Shown: one piece after another, positions 25,641-35,625 of the stretch
Numbering within the stretch: position 1 is the first letter of the stretch
Layout: every line of letters begins with the position of its first letter
NCBI GenBank assembly: GCA_026120185.1
Contig: JANUWF010002051.1
Coordinates: 1-64,000, forward strand
Direction of reading: 5' to 3'
Length of the DNA stretch: 64,000 nucleotides
DNA from: Voacanga thouarsii
Taxonomy: Eukaryota > Streptophyta > Magnoliopsida > Gentianales > Apocynaceae
Notes under the pieces: model-generated
The model's database searches: none
What the model saw: only the letters and a program-made list of their open reading frames with translations
Told to the model about the DNA's origin: nothing
Translations under genes and position numbers: made by a program

Positions 25641-26138
25641 TGTAGTAGTGCGGGATCTATCATGTGTTGTTTTTTTAATTTAAATTAGTTAATTAATTTT
25701 AATTTTTTTAATTTTATTTTACCATTGGTCTTATTTATTAGGCCAGATAAAATTTTTTACTCTTGGGCTTGAACACTCATAAATAATAAATCTCAATTAT
25801 TTATTTTCTGAACTTTCTTAAATAACCCAATAAATAATTAACAAGCCCAAATAGACTAATATAAAATTTATACATTTTATCTAGTTTATATCCCAATTAA
25901 TTTTCTAATTATTCAATATGGGCCTTGGGCCCTGAATAATTAATTAACCAATTAAACCAGATAAATTATATACATTCTCTCTAAGGTCTTTTATTTTATT
26001 ATAGTACAATACTAAATTAGACTAATAAAATAAAACCTATAACTATCAAGACAAATTCCTTAACCTAAATCTTTCATGACTGAAGGGCCATTCCGAGGAC
26101 CAAAAGACACATCTCCTTGGCTACTAAAATGACCAAAA

Positions 26139-27946
26139 TGTTGAAAAATATGCCCTCTTAAATTAAGTTTCTGATGTAAAAATCGAATGTTTTAATTAAA
26201 GAATTTATTCTCAGAAATTATTTGTGACTTTACAATTTTATGTGTGCACATTTTTTGGAAAAGACCCATTATGTTTAAGTAAGTAGTCCATGTGAATGGA
26301 GGTCTTTCACAATAAGGTATGGATCACGGGTTACTTAACACATAAACTTTTGTTCTTAACTGATTGATGAGAATGGGAATCTCATTATGTCTAGGTTATT
26401 ATGTTGTGAATTCTAAATGGGGAATGGCTTACCTTTAGCCAGTGAGTAGTCCACTCACTTTATGACATAAGCGTATTTCGAATACGTAGAACAGGACCTA
26501 TAGTAGTAGTTTCTAAAAGTACTATATGGTAGAAACCTAGACTACTACCGCTACAGTGTGGACTAGTACTCTACGACTTGAGTATGAGTTGGTGGTCTAA
26601 CGAAGCTAGAAGCATATACTTTGATATGCTATAGTTAAGGTTCTATTGTAGGGCCATATACTTGCATGTTGGATATGTGTGACTAGTTAGTTAAGACAGA
26701 CTTGTACAAGATAGTTTCTATACTATATCACCCCCTGTGGTTGTCTGAATGATCTAAATATCCAGGGCCCTGGGAAACATGACTTGGATGTTTGCTTTAG
26801 GGTAGCTCCCTTGGAACGCGAAAACAATCCAGGAAGTCGTGGATCATTAGACTAGAGGACTAAGGATGGTAGATGTCATTTAGAGATATGTTAGTACACT
26901 TCTTCCTCTCTGAATGTACGACGATGTATAGAGGGGTATTTTAGTCATTACACCTGTAAGTCGGAGACTTTGCTAACACAGCATTGTCTTTAGAGTCAAT
27001 ATTTCCTTGTGGTGATATTAGAAAATATTTAAAATACAAAATACAGCTATGTCAAGGGTATTTTGGCCATTTTAGTAGCCAAGGCGGTGTGTCTTTTGGT
27101 CCCCAATATAGACCGTGAGTCCTAATTAAATACGGGCTAAGGAATTAAATTAAATTAAATGGAATTTATTTTATTTAAGTAGCCTGATTTAATTATTGGG
27201 TTAGAAAAAAATGAAGGTCCATGGAGAGAGAGAATTAATTAAATTAGTTTAGTGCGTTAATTAATTATTCAGGGCTTTGGCCCAGTTTGAATAATTAGGG
27301 ATTAACCTAGGACTAAACTGATTTAGACTTATTTAATTGGACTGATTTATTTGGGTTGGAAAAATTAATTATTTGTTGGGCTATTAAGTTGGTTCTAACT
27401 AGAATAATTAATTAAGCCCAAAAGGTTAAACTAAGAGTCCAATAACCCAGTCTAATTTAACCTAGGGTTTTATTTAGGTTAAACAGGAGGATTGGAAACA
27501 ACGTTGTTGTGACAAAACATACTCTCTGAGAGACGGCTTCTTCTCTGTGGAAAAGGCCAGGCGTCTCTCTCTATCTCTCTCCAGAAAATTTCCTAACCTG
27601 TTAGTTGTTCACCAAACGGTAGTTAGGCAGGCCAGATATTGAAAGACCGAGAGTTCGGTGTTCACATACATGCAAAGACGGAGTAGGAGGCTTGTAAGAA
27701 TCGCACCAGAGGCTTCCACTAGCACACTTACCCCAGTTGTGCACGTTCCAGTCCAGCCACCTTTGAGAACCAGAAGGAGAGGTAAAAATTTTAAAATCTT
27801 GGGATTGGGACAGGGCACAACTGGCGCCAGCTAAGGCTGCCAAAGCCGACACCGACCCTGTCCTGGATTCCCTGTTCTTATTTTTTCCAGTTTTTTATGT
27901 TCGCTGACGCTGCGTGCCCTGTGTTTTCCCGCTTTTCGTGCCTTCA
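26139..27946 (+). mobile_element. Solo LTR (1.8 kb) of the copia-C/E family
   Basis: Starts TGTTGAAAAATATGCCC and ends GTGCCTTCA, with perfect duplications CAAAA at 26134-26138 and 27947-27951. It lies in the 5' LTR of copia-C in the opposite orientation; the uninterrupted site is visible in the other LTR near 11995. It shares the GGTATGGATCACGGGTTA block with the other family LTRs. No internal coding, PBS or PPT. The 27480-27946 portion is less AT-rich, like an LTR transcribed leader. Confidence 0.9.
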
Positions 27947-28940
27947 CAAAATACACTTACTATATAAATAGCTATATTTTACATTTGAAATATTTCCTAA
28001 AATCACCATAAAGAAATATTGACCCCAAGGATAATACTGCGTTAACAAAGTCTTCAACCTACAGGTGTAATGACTAAAATAGCCCTCTACACATTGCCGT
28101 GCATTTAGAGAGGGGAAATGTACTAACACCTCTCTAAAAGACATCTACCATCCTTAGATCTCTAGTCTAATGATGCATGACTTCTGAAATGTTTCCACTT
28201 TCCAAGGGAACTATCATAAATTAAACATCCAAGTCATGTTCCCCAGAGCCTTAGATCATTTGAATAATCACAAGGTGTGATATAGTGTAGAAGCTATCTT
28301 GTACAAGTTTGTTTTAACTAACTAGTTACATATACCCAACATACAAGTATATCGGCTCTACGAAAGAATATCAATTATAGTATATCAAAGTATAAGCTTC
28401 TAGCTTCATCAGACCACCAAATCATACTCAAGCGGTAGAGTATTAGTCCATGCTGCAGCAGTAATAGTCTAGGTTTTTTTTTTTAAATAGTACTTTTTGA
28501 AACCACTATTACAGGTCTTGTTCTACGTAATTGAAATACGTTCATGCTATAAAGTGAGTGAACTACAATAACCTATAGGCTATTCCCCATTTGGAATTCA
28601 TAACACAATAACCTATATATGATGAGATTCCAATTCTCTTCAATCGGTTAAGAATAAACATTTATGTGTTAAGTAACTCGTGATCCATACCTTATTGTGA
28701 AAAACCACCATTCACATGGATCACTTACTTAAACACAATAGGTCCTTTCCAAATGAAAATCGTGCATAAATAAAATGTAAATTTAGAAACAAATTTTGAG
28801 AATACATTTTTTTATTAGTAAATTCAATAATTACATCAGATAAACTAATTTAGAAGGCATATATTCCAATACTTAGGAACTCTTTTTTTTTTTCTTTTAT
28901 TTAAATAATTAATAAGTGTTCCATGTTTTATGTCAACTAG

Positions 28941-29681
28941 GCAAATGATCCAATTAACAATATTTCAAGTGAGGAAATAAAACACATTACTTGGGGCTAA
29001 AAGAGATCTATTCACACATACTCACAATTTTTTGTGAATGGGTACAACTTCCATACTATTGCCCATAGTAAAGGGAAATCCACAACCAATGGTAATGTGT
29101 GCATAAAAGGTTTAAATAGCAATGATGAAGACACATTGAATTATTATGGTGTGCTAAAGGAAGTTGTTGAATTGGAATACCCAGGGTTGCCAATTAAACG
29201 AGCTTACTTATTTCATTGTGATTGGTATGATCCAGTGCAAAATGTAGGCATGAGAATCCATCCAAGGTATAAAATGGTTGATATTAATCACGAGCGTTGT
29301 TTGAGAAAATATGAGCCATTTGCACTTTCATATCAAGCAAGCCAAGTGTATTACATACCTTATCCAAGCCAAAGGAAAGACTCGGCAGATTAGGTGCATG
29401 TTTGTCATGTGGCTGCAAGAAGAAACTTATAGATGGGGATAATGGATACTGCATTTCAAGAGGATGAAGTCCAAACTGCAGATTTTGATATTTTAGATGA
29501 TGAAATAGATAGTCTCAGAGATCCCAATGGCACTTTTGATGAAGTAGATACTATTGACAATATTGATCTAGTAGAGAGTGAGGGAGAGTTCATAAGTAGT
29601 TCTTATAAAGAAGAGTTAGAGGAATTAATAGATGACTCTGAAAATGAACAAAGCACTGATTCCAATTACCTTATCAACTAG
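28941..29681 (+). pseudogene. TNP2-type CACTA transposase, piece 4 of 4 (C-terminal DUF4216)
   Basis: After acceptor AG at 28940 the frame opens ANDPINNISSEEIKHITWG, then SQFFVNGYNFHTIAHSKGKS at about 29015-29075, NSNDEDTLNYYGVLKEVVEL, FHCDWYDPVQNVGMRIHPRY and YEPFALSYQASQVYYIPY. This is the DUF4216 C-terminal domain of TNP2. A stop near 28999 and one at 29391 interrupt it; the acidic tail FQEDEVQTADFDILDDEIDSL at 29455 onward continues in another frame and ends at 29681. Confidence 0.88.
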
Positions 29682-29833
29682 CATGGTAGGGTTAGATTGT
29701 CTATAGTTTTTTTTTTTATCTTATTCTTGCATTATTTGTGGTTTGTTTAACTCCAATTAATATTTTCATTTATTTGTATTCTATTAATTAAGTGTTTAAT
29801 CAATAATTTTCATTACTTATTGTATTTTTCAGA

Positions 29834-32800
29834 AATGGTGCATGGAAAGAAAAACCAAAATGGAAGAGGTTCTAGTTGCTCACCTTTGTCAAGGAGAGGA
29901 CGAGCAACTCTTGGTGTCCCCTCAGTTGGTTGATGATCATCAGCATCTACTCGAAAAGATTTGACGCTTTTGCTAAAATCTACTACTTCGGTGACTGCAG
30001 CTACTGAACAGCAATTGTCACCTATTTTGGATGAGAATGAGGAAAACCATATTGCTATTGATGATTGTGCTCAGAATACTCCTGCTAACAATGTGTATCA
30101 TATTCCTCAAAATGTTGATGCAGATGATACTCCTCTTGATGGCCACACTAATGTTATACCATCTGATTGTCACCCCGATAGTACACCTTCTGATAATCAT
30201 GCCCAAGCATCTTCTACTCCTGCTGTGGTGCAACCATCTGCCTCATCTTCTGCAATTAATATTCCATCTCAGGGTAAGATATGTTGTTTTATCAAAGGAG
30301 ATAAGTAAGTGGTTTCTCTTTTCTTTTACTGCATCTTTTTTGCTGCTAGATTATGAATTTACTTCAGGGGTTTAAGCTTAATGGTTTAAAATTGACATTA
30401 TTTTAAGCTTTAAGGATAACATAGCAAGTCCTTCTAAATTATATCTGAGTAGTGGTTTGGTCCACTGCTGCAAATGATTTCATTAACTTGGAATACTTTG
30501 GTTGGATAAGAGGATATGTAACTTTCTCAGCTTATTTGATGGAGTTGTGATTGCTTGCCTAATTTGCTGGAGTTGTGATTGCTTGAAGCATTTTCGTGAT
30601 TCCTCTGATTCTTTTATTGTCTTTAATATGCTATAGATGGTTGAAATGTAGATTGAATTAGCTTTTGTTGTTGATTGGACAATTGGCTTATATCTTTTGT
30701 AGCTGTCTTTTGGGCTTACGTTGGAGATTGAAAGGAGGTACTACTCTGCTTTGTGCCCCTGATATAATAATTATTGAAAGGCAGAGTTGTACATTGGGGA
30801 TATACCGCTGGTTTGAAGAAAGTACATAGGTAGTGATAATTTTTGGACCTTTTAACTTTCAGCATATGTCATACAAGCTACTTAATGTGAATGCAGAATT
30901 TATACACTTGCATTGCATGCAATGAATATGATGTCTTAAAGTTTTGGAAATATAATACACTAAAATTTTCTATATTGTCTATGATGATAAGAGACATATT
31001 AGCAATTTCAATAGTCTAGTTGCATGAGAGAATTCTTTTAATTAGGTAAGACACTTTCCTCTTAGAACAAAAAGAGTTCAAAGCATCAAGGGCTTTCTTT
31101 TTATATGAATTTTGTTGGAGAAACTTGCAAAAACAAAGCTAAAGTTCATAAGAAAATTTTCTGGTTGCTAGCTGTTTGTTGTTACTATTTGAACCAATTG
31201 TTTAGAGTTTATTTTTTATGTTTTTAGCTCTCTTTTGGTATCTATTTCTGTGAAGAAAAAGCAAGAAAGAGGGCTGAAACATATTGTGTTCAGGAGGTGT
31301 GAAAATGAGAACTTAAGCTGGTTATATGTTAATGAATGCATGCTGGGCAGATTTTATTTCATAGTTTACAGCTATTTATTTTGTATGTCTACAAGGTACT
31401 GCTCTAAAGTAACTAAACCTAAATGAAGCTTGAAATGTTACGAAGAGAGAAGAGTTGATTTTTTGGAATTTTAAATGAAAAGGAATGCATGAGAATGAAA
31501 AGAACTAAAGTTATTCATGAAAAAAAAAAATGCCAGTTTGCCATGTTTTATTTTATGACTTGTTTTAGCATTTTTCTAAAAGCTGGATTGAAAAGATGAT
31601 TGAATCACACATATATAAATCCTAAACAAGGATTAGGAAGGTTTAGATGATATGAGTTATATAGAAGAAATGGAAAATATGGCTTTTGTAAATTATAAAT
31701 ACAGTAAGGGTATTCTGCTATGGGCATGATACAACTATGTCTATTCTCAGCTTCAAGAAATCACAACACCAGCAAATTAGGTTGAAATCTCCCACCCTAA
31801 CCCAAGTGCAACCATTCAATGATCAGTCAACATTATGAACCTGACAACACAAATAAGAAGAACACTAAAACAAAAACCTTCATTTTTTCTATGAAATTAA
31901 ATGAATTATTATAGAATTTGATTCAAGTTCTTAAATTTTTGTATCTTTAATTTCATTTTTTGGATCACCTCCAAATTTAGAATAATCACTACCATTGCCT
32001 AAAGAAAGCAGTATTGCTGCAATCAATAAGCATAGGAAGCAAAAGATGAAACTGATTTTTTTTTTTTTGAATAAACGAATCTGCCACTTTTCTATATAAC
32101 CTAAGGGTTGTTTTTGTAAATTTTTTCTTGCATTGCAAAATCCTTTGCAAAGAAGATAAAGCTAAAAGGTTGCCAGTTAACAAGCCTGCACGTTCCATTC
32201 AACCAATCATACAATTAATGTTTCTTAGACCATATGAATCTTTGTCAAAGGTCCCAAATATAGTTAAGGATGTTTGGTTTGCCGAATGGTTAGGAATTGT
32301 TTCTTTTATTACTTTTATTATAAGCGCTATATATTAATCATCTATATAATATTTTGACAATTCATATGACTAATATGCAGAAATAGCTCTAGTGGGATAG
32401 AATATATGATGGACTCATTAGATCAAAATGGGGCAAGAAATGTGGCAAGATCTACACTTATTTGATGGACCAAGTTTCGTAAACAGAAAGTCTCACATGA
32501 CTTTATGAAGGATGAAGACTATAACAACCTACAAGAAATTTGGAATGGTGACAAATTTAAGAAGATTTCAGAGATAATAAAGGCAAATAGAAATAGTGAT
32601 TGTGGAGGTAAGAGGCTTATGTCACTTCAGCTGCTCTATACAGGCGATAATGCATAAGAGAAAACTAGCAACTTTTCTTATTTTTAGTACTTCAATTCAA
32701 ATTTATGAAAATAACTTGTTCTAAAGATACTTAGAATTAATATCCATATATCTAATAACTTTAATACTATTTTATGATTAAACCAAATATAGGAGGGGAA

Positions 32801-33870
32801 ATATCATAGGGACTACTCACACTATAAAATATATGTCTTCACACACACAACAAACACTGAAGATGAGATTGAGCAAGTGCTTAAGAAGGAACATCGAATG
32901 TTGGAGGGTGAAGACGTGGAGCTTGAAGGCCCAAAATTTATCTTTGTTAACAAACGGTCCGAGGAAACATATGTAAGTTTCATAAGTTAATAATGGTCAT
33001 TAGTATTATTTATTCCATACTACTATATTGATTATATTTAGCTCAAGTGAAGGCAGCTTTACAGCTTCCATTTTTCCCATCCAAAGTGGAAGACTTTGAC
33101 GTGCCGATTTATTGCTTTCCATCTGTAAAGCCATTTTGTGGGTGTTTGGGGAGGGGGTGGTTGGAAGGGGGGGGGGGGGAGATTGGTTAAAATGTGTTTG
33201 TTATGCATGAACTATGAAAAGGGGGGAGGGGTTGGGGGATGCATTGTGGACCAAGTCAAAGAAACTTTTCTGATTGGAAAAATGGAAAAATATTCAAATG
33301 ATGGTGTTACTTTTTGAATTTTTATGTTACAACCAGATGATTCAAATTCTGATGGATGTTCTTTGTTTTAAGCTTCACAATCACTATTATAGTTTAGATT
33401 TTCATAGTGTTTATTCCAAAATTCTTATCCATTTTTTATTTTGATATTTCTACATTTGTTTAGGTGTTAGTGTCGCTACCAAGCAAAATTAAAGAAAGTG
33501 ATGGCATCACTTGCTAGCCAGACACTTGAAGGGGAGCAGCCTCCACCAATAAACAAGACTGATATTTGGTTGCGAGTTGTAGGCCAACCTAAGAAAGGAA
33601 ATGCATTTTATGGCATGGGATCCCTAAGCTCAGTTATCTACAGAAATCTACTTCTCACAAATCATCATCTTCTTCATCCATTTCATCAGCGCATCCTTTG
33701 CAATATGTGGAGATAACTGACTTTCAAAATATTATAAATGAGTTGGTGCAAAAGGCTATTGACACACAAATACAAGAAGTGTTGAAGACAAATGAGCAGT
33801 TGACAACGGAGGTTTCTTTGCTAACATAGAAGGTTAAGGACCTAAGTGGATCAAATCCACCAAAAAATTA
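29834..33870 (+). pseudogene. Second CACTA-1 gene, Transposase_24-like (TNPA-position), multi-exon and broken
   Basis: Lies downstream of TNP2 in the place where plant CACTA elements carry their second gene, whose product binds subterminal repeats. Exon-like parts: 29834-30275 (MVHGKKNQNGRGSSCSPL with two stops, then a low-complexity D/T/S/P/N region ending at a GT near 30276); 32383-32607 (WTKFRKQKVSHDFMKDEDY, ISEIIKANRNSD, one stop); 32805-32970 (EDEIEQVLKKEHRMLEGEDV); and 33464-33870. The last contains PPINKTDIWLRVVGQPKKG and FYGMGSL, the most diagnostic match to Transposase_24, then in another frame a coiled-coil-like tail LVQKAIDTQIQEVLKTNEQL. Exon limits are approximate. Confidence 0.7.
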
Positions 33871-34189
33871 ATATTCCTTCACTGTGTTCCTTAATTGTAT
33901 TCCTTGTTGTTAAACCTTGGACCTACATTTCATCTCACTTTCATATTATGATAAACTTTTATGTTTAATTAAAGATGATGTTTGGTTAGGATTTGTGGTA
34001 TTTTATGAGGGAATTATATTTTCTTTGAATTTGTGGAAGGATGATGTTTATGTTTGTGAAAGGATGGTATTTGTGTTGGATTTGTGAATTTGTGGAAAGA
34101 TGATGTTTACATTGGATTTGTGGATGTGTTTTGGCTTTAATATTTTTTCAATTTGTCAAATGCAAGTGTTTGATTATATGTCCAGATGC

Positions 34190-35117
34190 ACCACAATTCA
34201 ACCAAATCAAAGAAAAAATTACCAACTGAAAAATCAATTGGTAATTGAATATAATTCAATTGGTATTTAAGTTGGTAATTGAAAATAATTCGATTGGTAA
34301 ATATATTAAATAACAGTTAGTAATTTTCAAACTAACTAGCTACCAACAAACAACTTAGTTGGTAATTTACCAACAGATTTTAAATTACTAAAACAGTCGA
34401 AAAATTATCAACTGAATATTTAGTTGGTAAATAAAGAAAACTAACAATGGAAAAAATGAATTAGCAACTGGACAACTCTGTTAGTAATTTACCAATAAAA
34501 AATTACCAACAGATTTTAAATAACTAAAATAGTTGAAAAATTACCAACTGAATATTCAGTTGGTAAATAAATAAAACTACCAACCAGAAAAAAATAATTA
34601 CCAACCGAAAGTCAGTTGGTAATTACCTACACATATATCGGTTGGTAGCAACATGTCTCAGTTGGTAAATTAGTAAATTGCAATCTTATTTTAAATACAA
34701 ATTTACCAACCAAAAATTATAAATTTACAAACAACATTTTCGGTTGATAATTACCAACCACAACAATGAGTTGGTAACATAAATTTTTGTTGGTAATTAC
34801 CAACCGAAATAGTCAACTCAAATGCCAAACTTAACGCCAAATTTCCAACCGAATATTTTACATTACCAACCGAATTTCGGTAGGTAATTACCAACTGAAA
34901 TATTGAACTCAAATGCTAAACATAATACCAAATTTTCAACCGAAGATTTTACATTACCAATCAATTCCAAAAATTTCAGTTGGAAAATTTACAAGCTAAG
35001 ATTTTTGCATGAGATGCCATTCAGTTGGTAATCGGTTGGTAAATCATGGTTACTAACCGAATTGAGCTAATTACCAACTGATTTTGTCAATTGGTAAATC
35101 ACTTTTTTCTAGTAGTG
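34190..35117 (+). repeat. Right subterminal array and terminal repeat of CACTA-1
   Basis: Dozens of ACCAACCGAAA / TTTCGGTTGGTAATTACC and related units in both orientations, ending TTTTTTCTAGTAGTG at 35117. This is the same repeat family as 1-420. It fixes the right boundary of CACTA-1. The 3-bp target duplication cannot be checked without the left end. Confidence 0.88.
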
Positions 35118-35166
35118 TTTTCCTGTCCTCTTTCTTTATAGAATCCGTTTAAAATATATGAGAGAT

Positions 35167-35625
35167 TGTTAGAATATTTCAAAATGGATAGTAGCAATTA
35201 TTGACCAAGTCTTTAGCTGATATCAAGGATTGCTTGAGTTGACCAAGTATTTCTCCTATATGCTGCTAACTTCCTTGATTTATCTCAAAGCATTCAAATT
35301 TTTCTCAAAGCTTCTGTTGCAACTTCCCTATAAATACCATACATTGCTATTCATTTAGAAAACACAATTTTAGTATAGAAAAGCTCTCCTCGTTTGTTCT
35401 TTTTCTCTTGTTTTGCTTATGTTTTGCATCAAATTAATACTGTTATAGTTGGGTTATATTTGTTATATCTTTATCATTCTTATAACCCACTTTCGTGGAA
35501 GGATTTATTTTGTTCTAGTGGAACTGTCAAAATAATCTTTTAAGACAATGCCATCATGACTTAAGCCATTATTTTACTTTTATTTTTCCTTTATTGTTCT
35601 TCTAGTTTTATTAAATTCTCCAACA
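35167..35625 (+). mobile_element. Possible short solo LTR (Tnt1/Tto-like)
   Basis: TGTTAGAATATTTC...TTCTCCAACA, 459 bases with TG...CA ends, a TATAAATACC box near 35330 and T-rich sequence after it, as in a short copia LTR with promoter. Upstream TATGAGAGAT resembles a PPT. No matching 5-bp duplication is seen (GAGAT versus CTTAC), and no internal coding or second LTR is nearby, so this is tentative. Confidence 0.35.

Larger units (their letters stand above)
19048..25650. mobile_element. CACTA-2: 6.6-kb CACTA element without recognised transposase
   Basis: Termini CACTACTACAAAAAAAGG (19048-19065) and CCTCTTTTGTAGTAGTG (25634-25650) are inverted repeats of the CACTA type. The 3-bp target duplication CGG (19045-19047, 25651-25653) is perfect, and the empty site is seen in the other copia-C LTR near 11510. 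Subterminal repeats AAGTGCCTTA fill both ends. I find no TNP2 or Transposase_24 similarity, so it is probably non-autonomous. Inside: a C/T-rich leader-like segment at about 19320-19470, long T-rich non-coding sequence, a CTT microsatellite and a T-tract tandem repeat. Captured host sequence is possible but none is recognised. Confidence 0.88.
11104..28871 (-). mobile_element. copia-C: Ty1-copia LTR retrotransposon with three nested insertions
   Basis: Flanked by CTTAG at 11099-11103 and 28872-28876. It has an LTR at 11104-14681, a minus-strand PPT after it, pol (about 17800-14700) and gag (18569-17800), then an LTR from about 18625 to 28871. Without its three insertions (about 1.74, 6.6 and 1.8 kb) it would be about 7.6 kb with LTRs of about 1.83 kb. 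The right terminus reads ...CCAATA, a mutated CCAACA. No clean PBS was found beside the 5' LTR. Coding regions hold many stops and a changed RT motif (YVDV), so it is inactive. Confidence 0.87.
18625..28871 (-). repeat. 5' LTR of copia-C, split by CACTA-2 and a solo LTR
   Basis: Three segments (about 18625-19047, 25651-26138, 27947-28871) read as one LTR matching 11104-14681. The left boundary is approximate: similarity to the other LTR is clear from about 18665, and an upstream TG occurs at 18624-18626. No PBS of the usual TGGTATCAGAG type is visible, so this edge is decayed. Confidence 0.75.
11081..28940 (+). other. TNP2 intron expanded by a 17.8-kb nested insertion
   Basis: Donor GTAAGC at 11081 and acceptor ...TCAACTAG ending at 28940. 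Removing copia-C (11104-28871) and one copy of its CTTAG duplication gives an intron of about 87 bases. Protein similarity runs cleanly across it, from HWFNRY to ANDPINN. The copia therefore landed in an intron and did not break coding sequence directly. Confidence 0.7.
1..35117 (+). mobile_element. CACTA-1: En/Spm-type DNA transposon, left end outside window
   Basis: Supported by three things on one strand: fragments of a TNP2-type transposase (2160-29681), a second Transposase_24-like gene (29834-33870), and arrays of the same short repeat near both ends (1-420 and 34190-35100). The right terminus reads ...TTTTTTCTAGTAGTG at 35103-35117, the reverse complement of the CACTACTAGAAAAA terminus known for plant CACTA elements. 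The left terminus is not in the window. Removing three TSD-bounded insertions (3375-5397, 6017-10286, 11104-28871) leaves about 11 kb, a usual size for an autonomous CACTA element. Stops, frameshifts and insertions make it non-functional. Confidence 0.9.

Noticed and set aside
30018..30375. Frames overlapping the D/T/S/P-rich exon of the second CACTA gene
   Set aside because: Shadow frames of the same low-complexity exon.
34190..35117. CRISPR-like look of the evenly spaced short repeats
   Set aside because: Plant nuclear context, repeats in both orientations without unique spacers, and a CACTA terminus at the edge: subterminal array.
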